DNA of 64,000 bases from Pseudomonas paralactis (GCF_001439735.1 NZ_JYLN01000008.1:1-64000); one strand, 5' to 3'. Shown: positions 14,998 through 23,596, counted from the first letter of the stretch. Numbers and translations: made by a program. Notes: a model not told the origin generated them from the sequence alone.

Positions 14998-16200
14998 ATG
15001 TCGAAGAAGTCACGCTCCAAACTCTGGTTTCTCGTACATAGCTGGCTGGCATTGCCCATCTGGTTCTTTGTACTGATCGTCTGCGTCACCGGCACCCTGG
15101 CCGTGGTGAGCCAGGAAATCGTGTGGCTGGCCAACCCGGATATCCGCGCCAGCAAGCCGTCGGATGAGGCCCAGCCGCTCAGTTATGACCAGATAATTGC
15201 CGCCATCAAGCGCGAAGAGCCGCAAGTGTTCGTACAGTCGATCAATCGGCCAGATGAATCCCACTTCGCGCTCAGTGTCGACCTCAGCTACCCGGACGGG
15301 CGCTCCGTGGAGGTCTATGTCAATCCCTACACCGGGTCAATCCAGGGCATCAGCCCGTCGTTCAACTTCCAGGCATTCACCCGAGCCCTGCACGGCTGGT
15401 GGCTGGTGCCATTCACCAACGGCTACAGCTGGGGCTGGTACCTGGTGTCGGCCCTCGGCATACCGCTGCTTGCGTCACTGGTGACGGGGCTGGTGGTGTA
15501 CAAAAAGTTCTGGAAAGGCTTCCTGCGCCCTACTCTGCGGGTGCGCCACGGTGCGCGGATCTTCTGGGGCGACTTCCACCGCTTGAGCGGGATTTGGTCG
15601 ATCTGGTTCATTGCCGTGATTTCCATCACCGGCATCTGGTTCCTGATCCGCGCCATCCTGGGCGACAACCATATTTCGATTTCCACCGAGCCCGTCATCC
15701 CGGTGATTGCTCGGGACAAGGTGCCGATGTCGGCGCCTGGCGTACCGGCGCCGATGATTCCCGTGGACGAAGCCATCAAGGTCGCCGCGCAGCGTATCCC
15801 AGGCCTGGAGCCAAGCTTCATCAGCCTGCCCCTCAACGCTTACAGCCACTTGCAGATTGGCGGACGGGGCTGGTACCCGTTGATGTACCAGACTGCGCAG
15901 ATCAACCCCTATGACGGCGAGGTTGCCGCCGCGCACTTGTTGTCCGACCGTTCGAAGCTGGAGTTTGTCACCGAGTCCATGCGCCCGCTGCACACTGGCG
16001 ACTTCGGCGGTTTGTGGATCAAGCTGATCTGGGCGTTCTTCGGGCTGATCATGAGCATGATGGTACTCAGTGGCTTGCTGATCTGGACCAAACGCACAGC
16101 ACTGGCGACCCTTAACGCACTCAAGCGCGAAGCCAAGACCCAACGCAAACCCGCTTGCATCCCGGCCATGCACGCCGAAACCTCGGAGGCCCAGCGATGA
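14998..16200 (+). CDS. fpvG: FpvG, PepSY-domain inner-membrane reductase for ferripyoverdine
   Basis: This 400-residue protein has four membrane segments (about 15-37, 145-168, 200-222 and 343-364) with periplasmic PepSY-type regions between them (VMSQEIVWLANPD-like start, YVNPYTGSIQG). It matches FpvG, the inner-membrane protein that reduces Fe(III) in ferripyoverdine in the periplasm so that the siderophore can be recycled. Conserved His pairs in the membrane segments (FTRALHGWW, WGDFHRLSG and MRPLHTGDFGG) suit electron transfer through haem. It is the first of eight overlapping or nearly overlapping genes in the same order as P. aeruginosa fpvGHJKCDEF. A Fur-like site lies upstream. Confidence 0.88.
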   Translation: MSKKSRSKLWFLVHSWLALPIWFFVLIVCVTGTLAVVSQEIVWLANPDIRASKPSDEAQPLSYDQIIAAIKREEPQVFVQSINRPDESHFALSVDLSYPDGRSVEVYVNPYTGSIQGISPSFNFQAFTRALHGWWLVPFTNGYSWGWYLVSALGIPLLASLVTGLVVYKKFWKGFLRPTLRVRHGARIFWGDFHRLSGIWSIWFIAVISITGIWFLIRAILGDNHISISTEPVIPVIARDKVPMSAPGVPAPMIPVDEAIKVAAQRIPGLEPSFISLPLNAYSHLQIGGRGWYPLMYQTAQINPYDGEVAAAHLLSDRSKLEFVTESMRPLHTGDFGGLWIKLIWAFFGLIMSMMVLSGLLIWTKRTALATLNALKREAKTQRKPACIPAMHAETSEAQR

Positions 16201-16733
16201 GCAAAGTCGTAAGCGTACCGCCATCTCCCCTGCGCACCTTCTGGCTCAAATGGCGGTTTCACATCAACATTCTGCTGTTGCTGATACCGCTGGGGTTCAT
16301 GCCCAAGTACTTCGCCGACGCCGCGTTGTTTCGCGGGGATACCGGCATCGGCGAACGCGTGGCCGGGCAAGTGCAAGTCGGCCCCTGGAGCCTGACCCTG
16401 GCCGAGTTCCGTAATGAAGGCCCCCGCCCGGACCCTGCCGGCCCGATGAAATTCTTCAACGCGGCCCTGTGTGACACCTGTGCCAATCAGGTCAAGGCCA
16501 CCTACCTGCGTATCGGCAAGCCCCGCAGCCTGCGCGCCGCCGGGGTGATCTTCTTCGGCACACCATACCGCATGGGCGCTGGCCTGCCGGTGCCGGAGCG
16601 CACCCCGGTAGACGCCGAAGTCTGGGTGACCATGGAAGGCTGGGACGGCAGCATGCACCAGGGTTCCATCCCGCTGAGCCAGGCTTCGCCTGCCACCATT
16701 GCCTGGTTGAACAAGCAAGGAGTTAAACCATGA
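16197..16733 (+). CDS. fpvH: FpvH, membrane-anchored component of ferripyoverdine reduction
   Basis: This 178-residue protein has one N-terminal membrane anchor (HINILLLLIPLGFMPKYFADAALF) and a periplasmic remainder containing a CDTCANQV segment. Assignment to FpvH rests on position, size and topology in the conserved fpvGHJK order. FpvH, FpvJ and FpvK are reported to assist FpvG in the reductive release of iron, without a known catalytic motif. The start overlaps the fpvG stop in an ATGA quartet, and its own stop overlaps the next start in the same way, so translation is coupled. Confidence 0.82.
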   Translation: MSKVVSVPPSPLRTFWLKWRFHINILLLLIPLGFMPKYFADAALFRGDTGIGERVAGQVQVGPWSLTLAEFRNEGPRPDPAGPMKFFNAALCDTCANQVKATYLRIGKPRSLRAAGVIFFGTPYRMGAGLPVPERTPVDAEVWVTMEGWDGSMHQGSIPLSQASPATIAWLNKQGVKP

Positions 16734-17053
16734 CTTTCAAGCGCCTGACGCGCGCCGCGCTGTTGCTGTGCACCGGCTTGAGTACCACCGCCTTTGCCCA
16801 CAACCCGATGTGCGAATGCAAGGAAATCCCCGGCGAGCAGATCCAGTGCAAAGGCGGGTTTTCCGACGGCAGTGGCGCACCCGGTGTGACCCTGGATGTG
16901 ATCGGCTACGACGAAACCATTCTGGTGCCCGGCAAGCTCGGCGAGGATTCGACCCTGACCTTCAAGAAGCCCGCCGCCGAGTTTTATGTGCTGTTTGATG
17001 CCGGCCCCGGCCACGTGGTGGAAATCGACCAAGCGGATATCCAGGCGCAATGA
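16730..17053 (+). CDS. fpvJ: FpvJ, small periplasmic protein
   Basis: This 107-residue product has a cleavable signal peptide ending near TTAFA. The mature part begins HNPMCECKEI, with three Cys in all (CECK and QCKGG) and a beta-rich look (VTLDVIGYDETILVPGK). It matches FpvJ by size and by position between fpvH and fpvK. The His/Cys-rich N-terminus could contact iron or take part in the periplasmic FpvG complex. Starts and stops overlap by 4 bp on both sides. Confidence 0.82.
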   Translation: MTFKRLTRAALLLCTGLSTTAFAHNPMCECKEIPGEQIQCKGGFSDGSGAPGVTLDVIGYDETILVPGKLGEDSTLTFKKPAAEFYVLFDAGPGHVVEIDQADIQAQ

Positions 17054-17610
17054 GTACCACACAAGTTGTACGCCCCGCCGGTGCCGGCCATGAATCCCTC
17101 TACGTGCTGCTGCTGTGCCTGATCATCCTGACGGTGGCGGGCTCGGTCGTGGCGCTGCACGGTGAACCCCAGGAAATTGCGGCGCTGCCGAGCCACCAGT
17201 TGGACGCCCGCCGTGACCTGAGCGCGGCCGAGCAAGGCATCTACGCCGACCTGCGAGTGACCCTGGATGAAATCCACCTGTTGCAGCAGGAGCAAAGCGC
17301 TTTGCCGACACCCGAGCAACTGGCCGACGAAGGCTTCGCACCTTTTGCCCAGGATGCAAGTTCGGTCAGCCGTGGTGGTCATCGCTGGCAGTTGCTCACG
17401 TCGGCCGCCTACCTGGGCTTGAGCCAGGCACCGGCCACCAGCGGCTCGCTACTGATGCGCGTGCAGGGTAACGAGCCGGATATCTGGCTCAACCGCAGCG
17501 CCAATCCTGCCGCCCCCTCCGACCTCACTGACCAGGCACTGATCGCAGCCGGCTGGCAGCAAGTGGTTGCGCAATTCGATGCCGGCGTCACCCGCCAGCA
17601 TCGTCACTGA
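17050..17610 (+). CDS. fpvK: FpvK, membrane-anchored accessory protein
   Basis: This 186-residue protein has one N-terminal membrane segment (ESLYVLLLCLIILTVAGSVVAL) and a periplasmic domain with an early helix (LSAAEQGIYADLRVTLDEIHLL) and a Gly/Arg-rich turn near SRGGHRWQLL. Position and topology match FpvK, the last accessory gene before the ABC transporter part of the cluster. Its start overlaps the fpvJ stop, and the next gene begins 19 bp after its stop. Confidence 0.82.
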   Translation: MSTTQVVRPAGAGHESLYVLLLCLIILTVAGSVVALHGEPQEIAALPSHQLDARRDLSAAEQGIYADLRVTLDEIHLLQQEQSALPTPEQLADEGFAPFAQDASSVSRGGHRWQLLTSAAYLGLSQAPATSGSLLMRVQGNEPDIWLNRSANPAAPSDLTDQALIAAGWQQVVAQFDAGVTRQHRH

Positions 17611-17629
17611 ACGAGAAGACCGATTGCCC

Positions 17630-18550
17630 ATGTCTATTTCATCGCCCCTGTTGCGTCTGTTACTGGTCAGCTTTCTCAGCCTGATGCTAGCTCCCATGGC
17701 GAATGCCGAAGCCGCTAAACGCCTGCGTATCGGCATCACCCTCCACCCTTATTACAGCTACGTGGCCAACATCGTCGGCGACAAGGCTGAAGTAGTGCCG
17801 CTGATCCCGGCCGGCTTCAACCCTCACGCCTACGAGCCACGCGCCGACGACATCAAGCGCATCGGCAGCCTGGACGTGATCGTGCTCAACGGGGTTGGCC
17901 ATGACGACTTCGCCGACCGCATGATCGCCACCAGCGAGCGCCCCGACATCAAGGTGATCGAAGCCAACGCCAACGTGCCGCTGCTGGCGGCCACCGGCAA
18001 TGCCGCGCGCGGTGCGGGCAAGGTGGTCAACCCGCACACCTTCCTGTCGATCAGTGCATCGATTGCCCAGGTCAACAACATCGCCCGCGAGTTGGGCAAG
18101 CTCGACCCGGACAACGCCAAAACCTACACCCAAAACGCCCGGGCCTACGGCAAGCGCCTGCGCCAGATGCGCGCCGACGCCCTGGCCAAGCTGACCAGCG
18201 CCCCCAACCCGGACCTGCGCGTTGCCACGGTGCACGCAGCCTACGACTATCTGTTGCGCGAGTTTGGCCTGGAAGTGACCGCAGTGGTGGAACCGGCCCA
18301 CGGTATCGAGCCAAGCCCCAGCCAGTTGAAGAAAACCATCGATGAACTGCGCGCTCTGGATGTGAAGGTGATCTTCTCGGAGATGGATTTCCCGTCCACC
18401 TACGTCGATACGATCCAGCGTGAATCCGGGGTCAAGCTGTACCCGCTGTCGCATATCTCCTATGGCGAATACAGCGCTGAAAAATACGAAGTGGAGATGA
18501 CCGGCAACCTCAACACGGTGGTCCGCGCGATCCAGGAGTCAGGGGCATGA
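17630..18550 (+). CDS. fpvC: FpvC, periplasmic metal-binding protein of the FpvDE transporter
   Basis: This 306-residue protein has a signal peptide ending near PMANAEA. It belongs to cluster-A-I solute-binding proteins (ZnuA/MntC type): GITLHPYYSYVANIVGD, AGFNPHAYEPRADD, VNPHTFLSISASIAQ and ISYGEYSAEKYEVEM. Metal-site candidates are the His residues in NPHAYEP and NPHTF and the acidic residue in FSEMD. In the Fpv system FpvC binds Fe(II) released by FpvG, and FpvF binds the siderophore. The ATG at 17630 starts at the signal peptide and is preferred to an upstream in-frame start that overlaps fpvK. Confidence 0.88.
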   Translation: MSISSPLLRLLLVSFLSLMLAPMANAEAAKRLRIGITLHPYYSYVANIVGDKAEVVPLIPAGFNPHAYEPRADDIKRIGSLDVIVLNGVGHDDFADRMIATSERPDIKVIEANANVPLLAATGNAARGAGKVVNPHTFLSISASIAQVNNIARELGKLDPDNAKTYTQNARAYGKRLRQMRADALAKLTSAPNPDLRVATVHAAYDYLLREFGLEVTAVVEPAHGIEPSPSQLKKTIDELRALDVKVIFSEMDFPSTYVDTIQRESGVKLYPLSHISYGEYSAEKYEVEMTGNLNTVVRAIQESGA

Positions 18551-19293
18551 CCGCGGCGCAACAACTGCACGTGGCCAGCGTCGGCCCGACCCTGAACTTC
18601 GACCAGGTCTCGCTGACACTGGGCCGCACCGTGATCCTTGACGGCGTGAGTTTCCAGGTACAGCCGGGCAGCATCCATGCGCTGGTCGGCCCAAATGGCG
18701 GCGGCAAAAGCTCGCTGATCAAGACCCTGCTCGGCCAAACGCCCCATCGGGGCCGTTTGAGCCTGGAGTGGCCAGCCACGCCCGGCACCATCGGTTACGT
18801 CCCTCAGGCGCTGGAGTTCGACCGCGGCCTGCCGATGACCGTCGACGATTTCATGGCTGCCATGTGCCAGCGGCGGCCTGCGTTCCTTGGCCTTTCCAGG
18901 CATTACGCAACGGCGATCGGTGATGCACTTGAGCGCGTCGGCATGCACGACAAACGCAAACGTCGCATGGGCGCGTTGTCCGGCGGTGAACGCCAGCGCG
19001 TGCTACTGGCCCAGGGCCTGATCCCGGCACCGCAATTGCTGGTGCTGGATGAGCCCATGTCGGCCCTTGATGAGGCCGGCATCCAGGTGTTCGAGCGGCT
19101 GCTCAATGATTGGCGCCTGGCCGGGATCACCGTGCTGTGGATCGAGCACGACCTGGAAGCGGTCGGCCGCCTGGCTGACCGTGTCACCGGCCTGAACCGC
19201 CGCGTGCTGTTCGATGCCACGCCAAAAGAGGCATTGACCCCGGACCGCCTGCTGACCCTGTTCTCCACTCACCCTCGGAGCCCGGCGCAATGA
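18547..19293 (+). CDS. fpvD: FpvD, ABC transporter ATPase
   Basis: This 248-residue cytosolic ATPase has Walker A VGPNGGGKSS, signature LSGGERQRV and Walker B LLVLDEP, followed by an H-loop in LWIEHD. It pairs with the FpvE permease for iron uptake across the inner membrane after pyoverdine reduction. It overlaps the fpvC stop and the fpvE start by 4 bp each. The first 15 residues before the ABC core are slightly longer than in typical ZnuC proteins. Confidence 0.9.
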   Translation: MTAAQQLHVASVGPTLNFDQVSLTLGRTVILDGVSFQVQPGSIHALVGPNGGGKSSLIKTLLGQTPHRGRLSLEWPATPGTIGYVPQALEFDRGLPMTVDDFMAAMCQRRPAFLGLSRHYATAIGDALERVGMHDKRKRRMGALSGGERQRVLLAQGLIPAPQLLVLDEPMSALDEAGIQVFERLLNDWRLAGITVLWIEHDLEAVGRLADRVTGLNRRVLFDATPKEALTPDRLLTLFSTHPRSPAQ

Positions 19294-20189
19294 GTTATGA
19301 AGCCTTTCGCTTGATGGTCCAGGGCTGGGCCTCTTCCGGTTACCTGCCCGAAGCCCTTGCCTACGGGTTTGTGGTCAACGCCCTGCTCGCCGGCTTGCTG
19401 ATCGGCCCGGTGCTGGGCGGCCTGGGCACGCTGGTGGTGGTCAAACGCTTTGCGTTTTTCTCCGAAGCAGTCGGCCATGCTGCGCTGACCGGCGTGGCTG
19501 TAGGCATTTTGCTGGGCGAACCCTACACCGGGCCCTATGGCAGCCTGTTCGGCTACTGCCTGCTGTTCGGCATCCTGCTCAACTACCTGCGTAATCGTAC
19601 CGGCCTGGCGCCGGATACCTTGATCGGCGTGTTCCTGTCGGTGTCCCTGGCGCTGGGTGCCAGCCTGCTATTGATTCTGGCCGGCAAGATCAATGTGCAT
19701 ATCCTCGAAAACGTTTTGTTTGGCTCGGTACTGACGGTCAACGGCAATGACTTGCTGGTGCTGGCAATCGTCGGCTCGCTGGTGATGGCCCTGGCCTTGC
19801 CGCTGTACAACCGCATCATGCTGGCCAGCTTCAACCCGCAATTGGCGGCGGTGCGTGGTGTGGCGGTGAAGACGTTGGACTACCTGTTCGTGATCCTGGT
19901 GACGCTGATCACCGTGGCTGCGGTCAAGGTGATCGGTGCAATCCTGGTCGGTGCGCTGCTGGTGATACCTGCCGCTGCGGCGCGCCTGTTGAGCCAGTCA
20001 CTCAAGGGTTTCTTCTGGGTCTCGGTGCTGATCGCCACCGTCAGCACCCTGTGCGGCATCCTGCTGCCGATCATCTTCGACCTGCCGATCCCGTCCGGCG
20101 CCGCAATCATTCTGGTTGCAGGTATCGCCTTCGCCTTCGCCGCCATCGCCCGCGGTACCGTGCCCAGCCTCAAAGGGAATCTTGGATAA
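19290..20189 (+). CDS. fpvE: FpvE, ABC-3 family permease
   Basis: This 299-residue permease of the ZnuB/MntB (ABC-3) family has eight or nine membrane helices. GPVLGGLGTLVVVKRFAFFSEAVGHAALTGV is the typical opening, and GAILVGALLVIPAAAARLLSQSLKG carries the ATPase contact region. With FpvD it forms the iron importer. The fpvF start codon overlaps the last base of its stop codon (TAATG). Confidence 0.9.
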   Translation: MSYEAFRLMVQGWASSGYLPEALAYGFVVNALLAGLLIGPVLGGLGTLVVVKRFAFFSEAVGHAALTGVAVGILLGEPYTGPYGSLFGYCLLFGILLNYLRNRTGLAPDTLIGVFLSVSLALGASLLLILAGKINVHILENVLFGSVLTVNGNDLLVLAIVGSLVMALALPLYNRIMLASFNPQLAAVRGVAVKTLDYLFVILVTLITVAAVKVIGAILVGALLVIPAAAARLLSQSLKGFFWVSVLIATVSTLCGILLPIIFDLPIPSGAAIILVAGIAFAFAAIARGTVPSLKGNLG

Positions 20190-21151
20190 TGCGCCCTGTC
20201 TTTCGCCCACTGGCCCTGGCCATCGCTTGCTTGATCAGTCCATCGGCACTGGCTGCCGTTGATGGTTTTGACCCGAAGGAATTCAAGGCCAATCACGGCC
20301 TCGGCCATGCCGCGCTGGCCCAGGCCAAGTCGGTAAAACCGATCAAGGTGCTGGCCTCGCTGCCCATTACCTACGGTTTGGCCGAAGTACTGCTCAAGGA
20401 TACCGACGTGCAACTTGAACGTGCCGCGCCAGCCAACCTCCCCGGCTCGCGGCAGGTGTCCTACTTCACCGGCCGTGGCGCGGCGGCGCTCAACACCTTG
20501 GCGCAGGACGCCGATGCCGCCATCGGCTTGCGCTCGCTGTGGGCCGACGATCCGCTGTACCCGGTGGCACGACGCAGCAATATCCGCATCGTTGAAGTGG
20601 ACGCCGCACGCCCGGTGGACGGTGGCTTGCCGGGCATTGCGGTACAACCGGGCGTCACCGATGGCCTGAACAGCCAACCCTGGCAATCGAGCAACAACCT
20701 GGGCCGCATGGCCGATGTATTGGCCGCCGACCTGAGCCGACTCGCCCCAGGCGCCAAGCCCAAGATCGATACCAACCTGGCCGCACTCAAGCAACGCCTG
20801 CTCAAGCTCACCGCCGACAGCGAGGCGCGGCTGGCCAAGGCCGATAACCTGAGCGTGGTCAGCTTGAGCGATCACTTTGCCTATTTGGTCAGCAGTTTGA
20901 ACCTGGAACTGGTCAGCACCGATGCACGCCCGGATGCAGACTGGACGCCTGAAGCGCTGCAAAAACTCACTGCGCAGCTCAAGGACAACGAAGTGGCGGT
21001 GGTGCTGCACCATCGTCAGCCAAGTGAAGCGGTGAAAGCGGCGGTCACTGCCGGCGGCTCCAGGCTGTTGGTGTTCAATGTGGACGGCGCCGACCCGGTG
21101 ACGGAGTTGGAAACCAATGTGGACCAAGTGATCAAGGCACTTACGCCCTAG
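20189..21151 (+). CDS. fpvF: FpvF, second periplasmic binding protein (pyoverdine-binding)
   Basis: This 320-residue exported protein (signal peptide ending near PSALAAV) is distantly related to FpvC and also has the ZnuA-type fold, with a NHGLGHAALAQAKSVKPIKVLASLPITYGL opening. In P. aeruginosa FpvF binds pyoverdine or ferripyoverdine and works with FpvC. The conserved metal-site His residues of the ZnuA family are less evident than in FpvC, which fits a siderophore-binding role. It is the last gene; the next 140 bp hold a REP doublet and no obvious T-tailed terminator. Confidence 0.86.
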   Translation: MRPVFRPLALAIACLISPSALAAVDGFDPKEFKANHGLGHAALAQAKSVKPIKVLASLPITYGLAEVLLKDTDVQLERAAPANLPGSRQVSYFTGRGAAALNTLAQDADAAIGLRSLWADDPLYPVARRSNIRIVEVDAARPVDGGLPGIAVQPGVTDGLNSQPWQSSNNLGRMADVLAADLSRLAPGAKPKIDTNLAALKQRLLKLTADSEARLAKADNLSVVSLSDHFAYLVSSLNLELVSTDARPDADWTPEALQKLTAQLKDNEVAVVLHHRQPSEAVKAAVTAGGSRLLVFNVDGADPVTELETNVDQVIKALTP

Positions 21152-21189
21152 GCAAACCACCGATCCGTCAGGGATAAACTCGGTTCAAT

Positions 21190-21274
21190 GTGGGAGCTGG
21201 CTTGCCTGCGATGCGGGCGCCTCGGTTTATCAGGCCTACCGCGTCGATGCCATCGCAGGCAAGCCAGCTCCCAC
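21190..21274. repeat. REP doublet (REPIN), GTGGGAGCTGGCTTGC family
   Basis: Two 23-bp copies in inverted orientation at 21190-21212 and 21252-21274 flank a short centre. This is the common P. fluorescens-group element. It lies between the convergent fpvF and GntR genes and could form a hairpin that limits read-through. Confidence 0.85.
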
Positions 21275-21297
21275 ATGGGTTCGCGGTGCACCAGCCG

Positions 21298-22011
21298 CTA
21301 CACCACATCCACACCCACATGAATCGCATCATGGCGCCAGAACTCCAGGTCACAGTCGATCAGGCGTTGATGCTGATCATAGTTGACCCGGGCGATGCGC
21401 AAGCCCGGGCTGCCCACCGAGACGCGCAGCGCAGCGGCCGCTTCCACCGGCAGTGAGGTCGGCACAATCTCGAAGCGCACCCGCCCGTAGTGCAAGTCAT
21501 ATTTGCTGGCATACAGCTCGGTCATCGACTGATTCAAATCGCACGCCAGGATCCCCGGAAAATACAGAGGGTTCAGGTAATGCTCGACGTACAACACCAG
21601 ACGCCCGTCGATCCTGCGCCCACGGCAAATCTGGATCACGCTCGACAACGCTGGCAACTGCAACCACGCACACACCGCCGCCGACGCCGGTTGCAGCCTG
21701 GCTGAAATGACTTCAGTGGAGGGCACGCGCCCCTGATCGCTGACCATCGCGTGAAAGTGGCTGCGCTGCATCAGGTTATAGGCCAGCCGTGGCGGCGAGA
21801 CGAACCAGCCCCGACGCTCTTCGCGATAAATCTGCCCTTGGGCCTCCAGTTGTAACAAGGCTTCCCGCACGGTAATGCGGGTGGTACCAAACAACTCGCT
21901 GAGCTTGCGCTCGGCGGGCAGTTTGCTGGCGGGCGGCAACAGGCCGTGATCGATCTGCTCTTGCAGTGCCAGGCCGATGGAGGTTACCGCCTTGATTGCC
22001 TCATCACGCAT
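21298..22011 (-). CDS. GntR-family regulator, HutC subfamily (UTRA domain)
   Basis: This 237-residue protein has an N-terminal winged helix-turn-helix (LPAERKLSELFGTTRITVREALLQLEAQG) and a C-terminal UTRA effector domain (VIQICRGRRIDGRLVLYVEHYLNP, VGSPGLRIARVNYDQ). UTRA domains bind small phosphorylated or amino compounds such as phosphosugars, phosphonates and urocanate. The ATG at 22011 is preferred to a TTG one codon earlier. The gene is divergent from the ABC importer/phosphatase operon, and two sites close to TGGTCTAGACCA, the half-site pattern of HutC-type repressors, lie in the shared gap. It probably represses that operon and itself until the substrate is present. Confidence 0.88.
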   Translation of the reverse strand: MRDEAIKAVTSIGLALQEQIDHGLLPPASKLPAERKLSELFGTTRITVREALLQLEAQGQIYREERRGWFVSPPRLAYNLMQRSHFHAMVSDQGRVPSTEVISARLQPASAAVCAWLQLPALSSVIQICRGRRIDGRLVLYVEHYLNPLYFPGILACDLNQSMTELYASKYDLHYGRVRFEIVPTSLPVEAAAALRVSVGSPGLRIARVNYDQHQRLIDCDLEFWRHDAIHVGVDVV

Positions 22012-22024
22012 CAACGTTACCTAT

Positions 22025-22038
22025 CTGGACTAGACCAG
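22025..22038. promoter_or_regulatory. predicted HutC-type operator 1
   Basis: CTGGACTAGACCAG matches the core TGGTCTAGACCA at 11 of 12 positions. It lies 14 bp upstream of the GntR start codon, placed to autoregulate that gene. Confidence 0.65.
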
Positions 22039-22293
22039 CACCGTTCAGGTGCACAAAACGCGCTCTATCTGGGCTTTTACTACTGCGAGCCAGCCTAGGC
22101 ATTACAGATGACCGACAGATGACAGCAGGCATCCACCGCCCGTACCACACCCTGCAATACATCGGCCAAGTCCATGGCCTGCGGGCTGTTGGGCATGGTC
22201 TACGCTAAGTCTGAGCTGAGCGACACTCGTGCTTCAAAAACGACATCGACATGAAACTGTCATCCATCGGGCCTAAATTGGCTCAGGTATTGC

Positions 22294-22305
22294 TGACCTA
22301 GACCA
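22294..22305. promoter_or_regulatory. predicted HutC-type operator 2
   Basis: TGACCTAGACCA matches the TGGTCTAGACCA core at 10 of 12 positions. It lies 58 bp upstream of the start of the solute-binding protein gene, in the expected promoter zone of the importer operon. Sites 1 and 2 are 269 bp apart, which would allow looping. Confidence 0.6.
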
Positions 22306-22362
22306 CACCCTCGCCAACGTTCGTATAAAACGCCGCGTGTAAAACGCCCAAAGGAGCTTCGG

Positions 22363-23439
22363 ATGAAACAGCTTTTCCTGGCATCACTGTTAGGCTCGAC
22401 CATTGCCATGTGCACCGCCGCCATGGCCGCTGATACCGATCTAAAAACCTTGGAAGCCGCCGCCAAGGCGGAAGGCGCCGTCAACAGCGTCGGCATGCCC
22501 GATGACTGGGCCAACTGGAAAGGCACCTGGGAAGACCTGGCCAAGACCTACGGCCTCAAGCACATCGACACCGACATGAGTTCGGCCCAGGAAATCGCCA
22601 AGTTCAAGGCCGAAAAAGACAACGCCAGTGCCGATATCGGTGACGTGGGCGCAGCCTTCGGCCCGATCGCGGTGAAGCAGGAAGTCACCCAGCCATACAA
22701 ACCCTCCACCTGGGCGCAGGTTCCGGATTGGGCAAAAGACAAAGACGGTCACTGGGCCCTGGCCTACACCGGCACCATCGCCTTTATCGTCAACAAGAAA
22801 CTGCTGCACGGCTCCGAAGTTCCGACCAGTTGGGCCGACCTGCAAACCGGTAAATACAAGGTGTCGGTGGGTGATGTAAGCACCGCAGCCCAAGCCTCCA
22901 ACGCGGTACTCGCCGCCGCTATCGCCAACAAGGGCGACGAGAAAAACATCGCGCCGGGCCTGCAATTTTTTACCAAAATCGCCCAGCAAGGTCGCCTCTC
23001 GCTGTCCAACCCGACCATCGCCACCATGGAAAAAGGCGAAGTCGAAGTGGGCATCGTCTGGGACTTCAACGGCCTGAGCTACAAAGCCAAGATGGCCAAC
23101 CCGGATGACTACGTGGTGCTGATCCCATCGGACGGTTCGGTGAAATCCGGCTACACCACCATCATCAACAAATACGCCAAGCACCCGAACGCCGCCAAGC
23201 TGACTCGCGAATACATCTTCAGCGATGCCGGCCAACTCAACCTGGCCAAAGGTAATGCGCGTCCGATCCGTGCGGAAACCGACCTGAAGCTGCCGGCCGA
23301 TATCGCCAAGAACCTGATCCCGGGCGAGCAATACACCAAGGCCAACCCGCAGCCGATCAAGGATGCCGATGCCTGGGAAGCCACGTCCAAGAAGCTGCCA
23401 CAGATGTGGAACGAGCAGGTCATCGTAGAAATGAAGTAA
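22363..23439 (+). CDS. ABC importer periplasmic solute-binding protein (cluster D type)
   Basis: This 358-residue exported protein has a signal peptide ending near CTAAMAA. The mature protein looks like binding proteins of the iron/polyamine/2-aminoethylphosphonate class: TLEAAAKAEGAVNSVGMPDDWANWKGTWEDL, then ADIGDVGAAFGPIAVKQEV and WALAYTGTIAFIVNKKLL. The acidic and aromatic residues in these loops suit a charged small ligand. A good ribosome-binding site (AAAGGAGC) precedes the ATG. It is the first gene of the operon with two permeases, an ATPase and two hydrolases; a composite REP element separates it from the rest. The ligand is probably an organophosphate or phosphonate (inference from context). 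Confidence 0.85.
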   Translation: MKQLFLASLLGSTIAMCTAAMAADTDLKTLEAAAKAEGAVNSVGMPDDWANWKGTWEDLAKTYGLKHIDTDMSSAQEIAKFKAEKDNASADIGDVGAAFGPIAVKQEVTQPYKPSTWAQVPDWAKDKDGHWALAYTGTIAFIVNKKLLHGSEVPTSWADLQTGKYKVSVGDVSTAAQASNAVLAAAIANKGDEKNIAPGLQFFTKIAQQGRLSLSNPTIATMEKGEVEVGIVWDFNGLSYKAKMANPDDYVVLIPSDGSVKSGYTTIINKYAKHPNAAKLTREYIFSDAGQLNLAKGNARPIRAETDLKLPADIAKNLIPGEQYTKANPQPIKDADAWEATSKKLPQMWNEQVIVEMK

Positions 23440-23468
23440 TCGGTCTCTCTGATCGAAGTGCGGTCAGT

Positions 23469-23596
23469 GTGGGAGCTGGCTTGCTGTGGCGAGGGAGCTT
23501 GCTCCCGCTCGACAGCGTAGCTGGAGCCGGCTTTTTTTGGGGTGCTCCGCCCCCCAGCGCAAGCAAGCTTGCTCGCCACAGCAAGCCAGCTCCCAC
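23469..23596. repeat. composite REP element (two families nested)
   Basis: The outer ends are inverted GTGGGAGCTGGCTTGC copies. Inside lie inverted copies of a GAGGGAGCTTGCTCCCGCTCG-like element and an AGCAAGCTTGCTCGCC element. It sits inside an operon, between the binding-protein gene and the phosphatase gene, where such hairpins often protect the upstream mRNA and lower expression of the downstream genes. Confidence 0.8.

Noticed and set aside
19880..21160. Minus-strand open frame of 426 codons
   Set aside because: Antisense to fpvE and fpvF, both recognised by family and operon order; the translation has no recognisable domain.
21190..21274. Possible CRISPR array from repeated 23-bp units across the window
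   Set aside because: The units are inverted REP pairs scattered singly in intergenic gaps, not regularly spaced direct repeats with spacers, and no cas gene is present.
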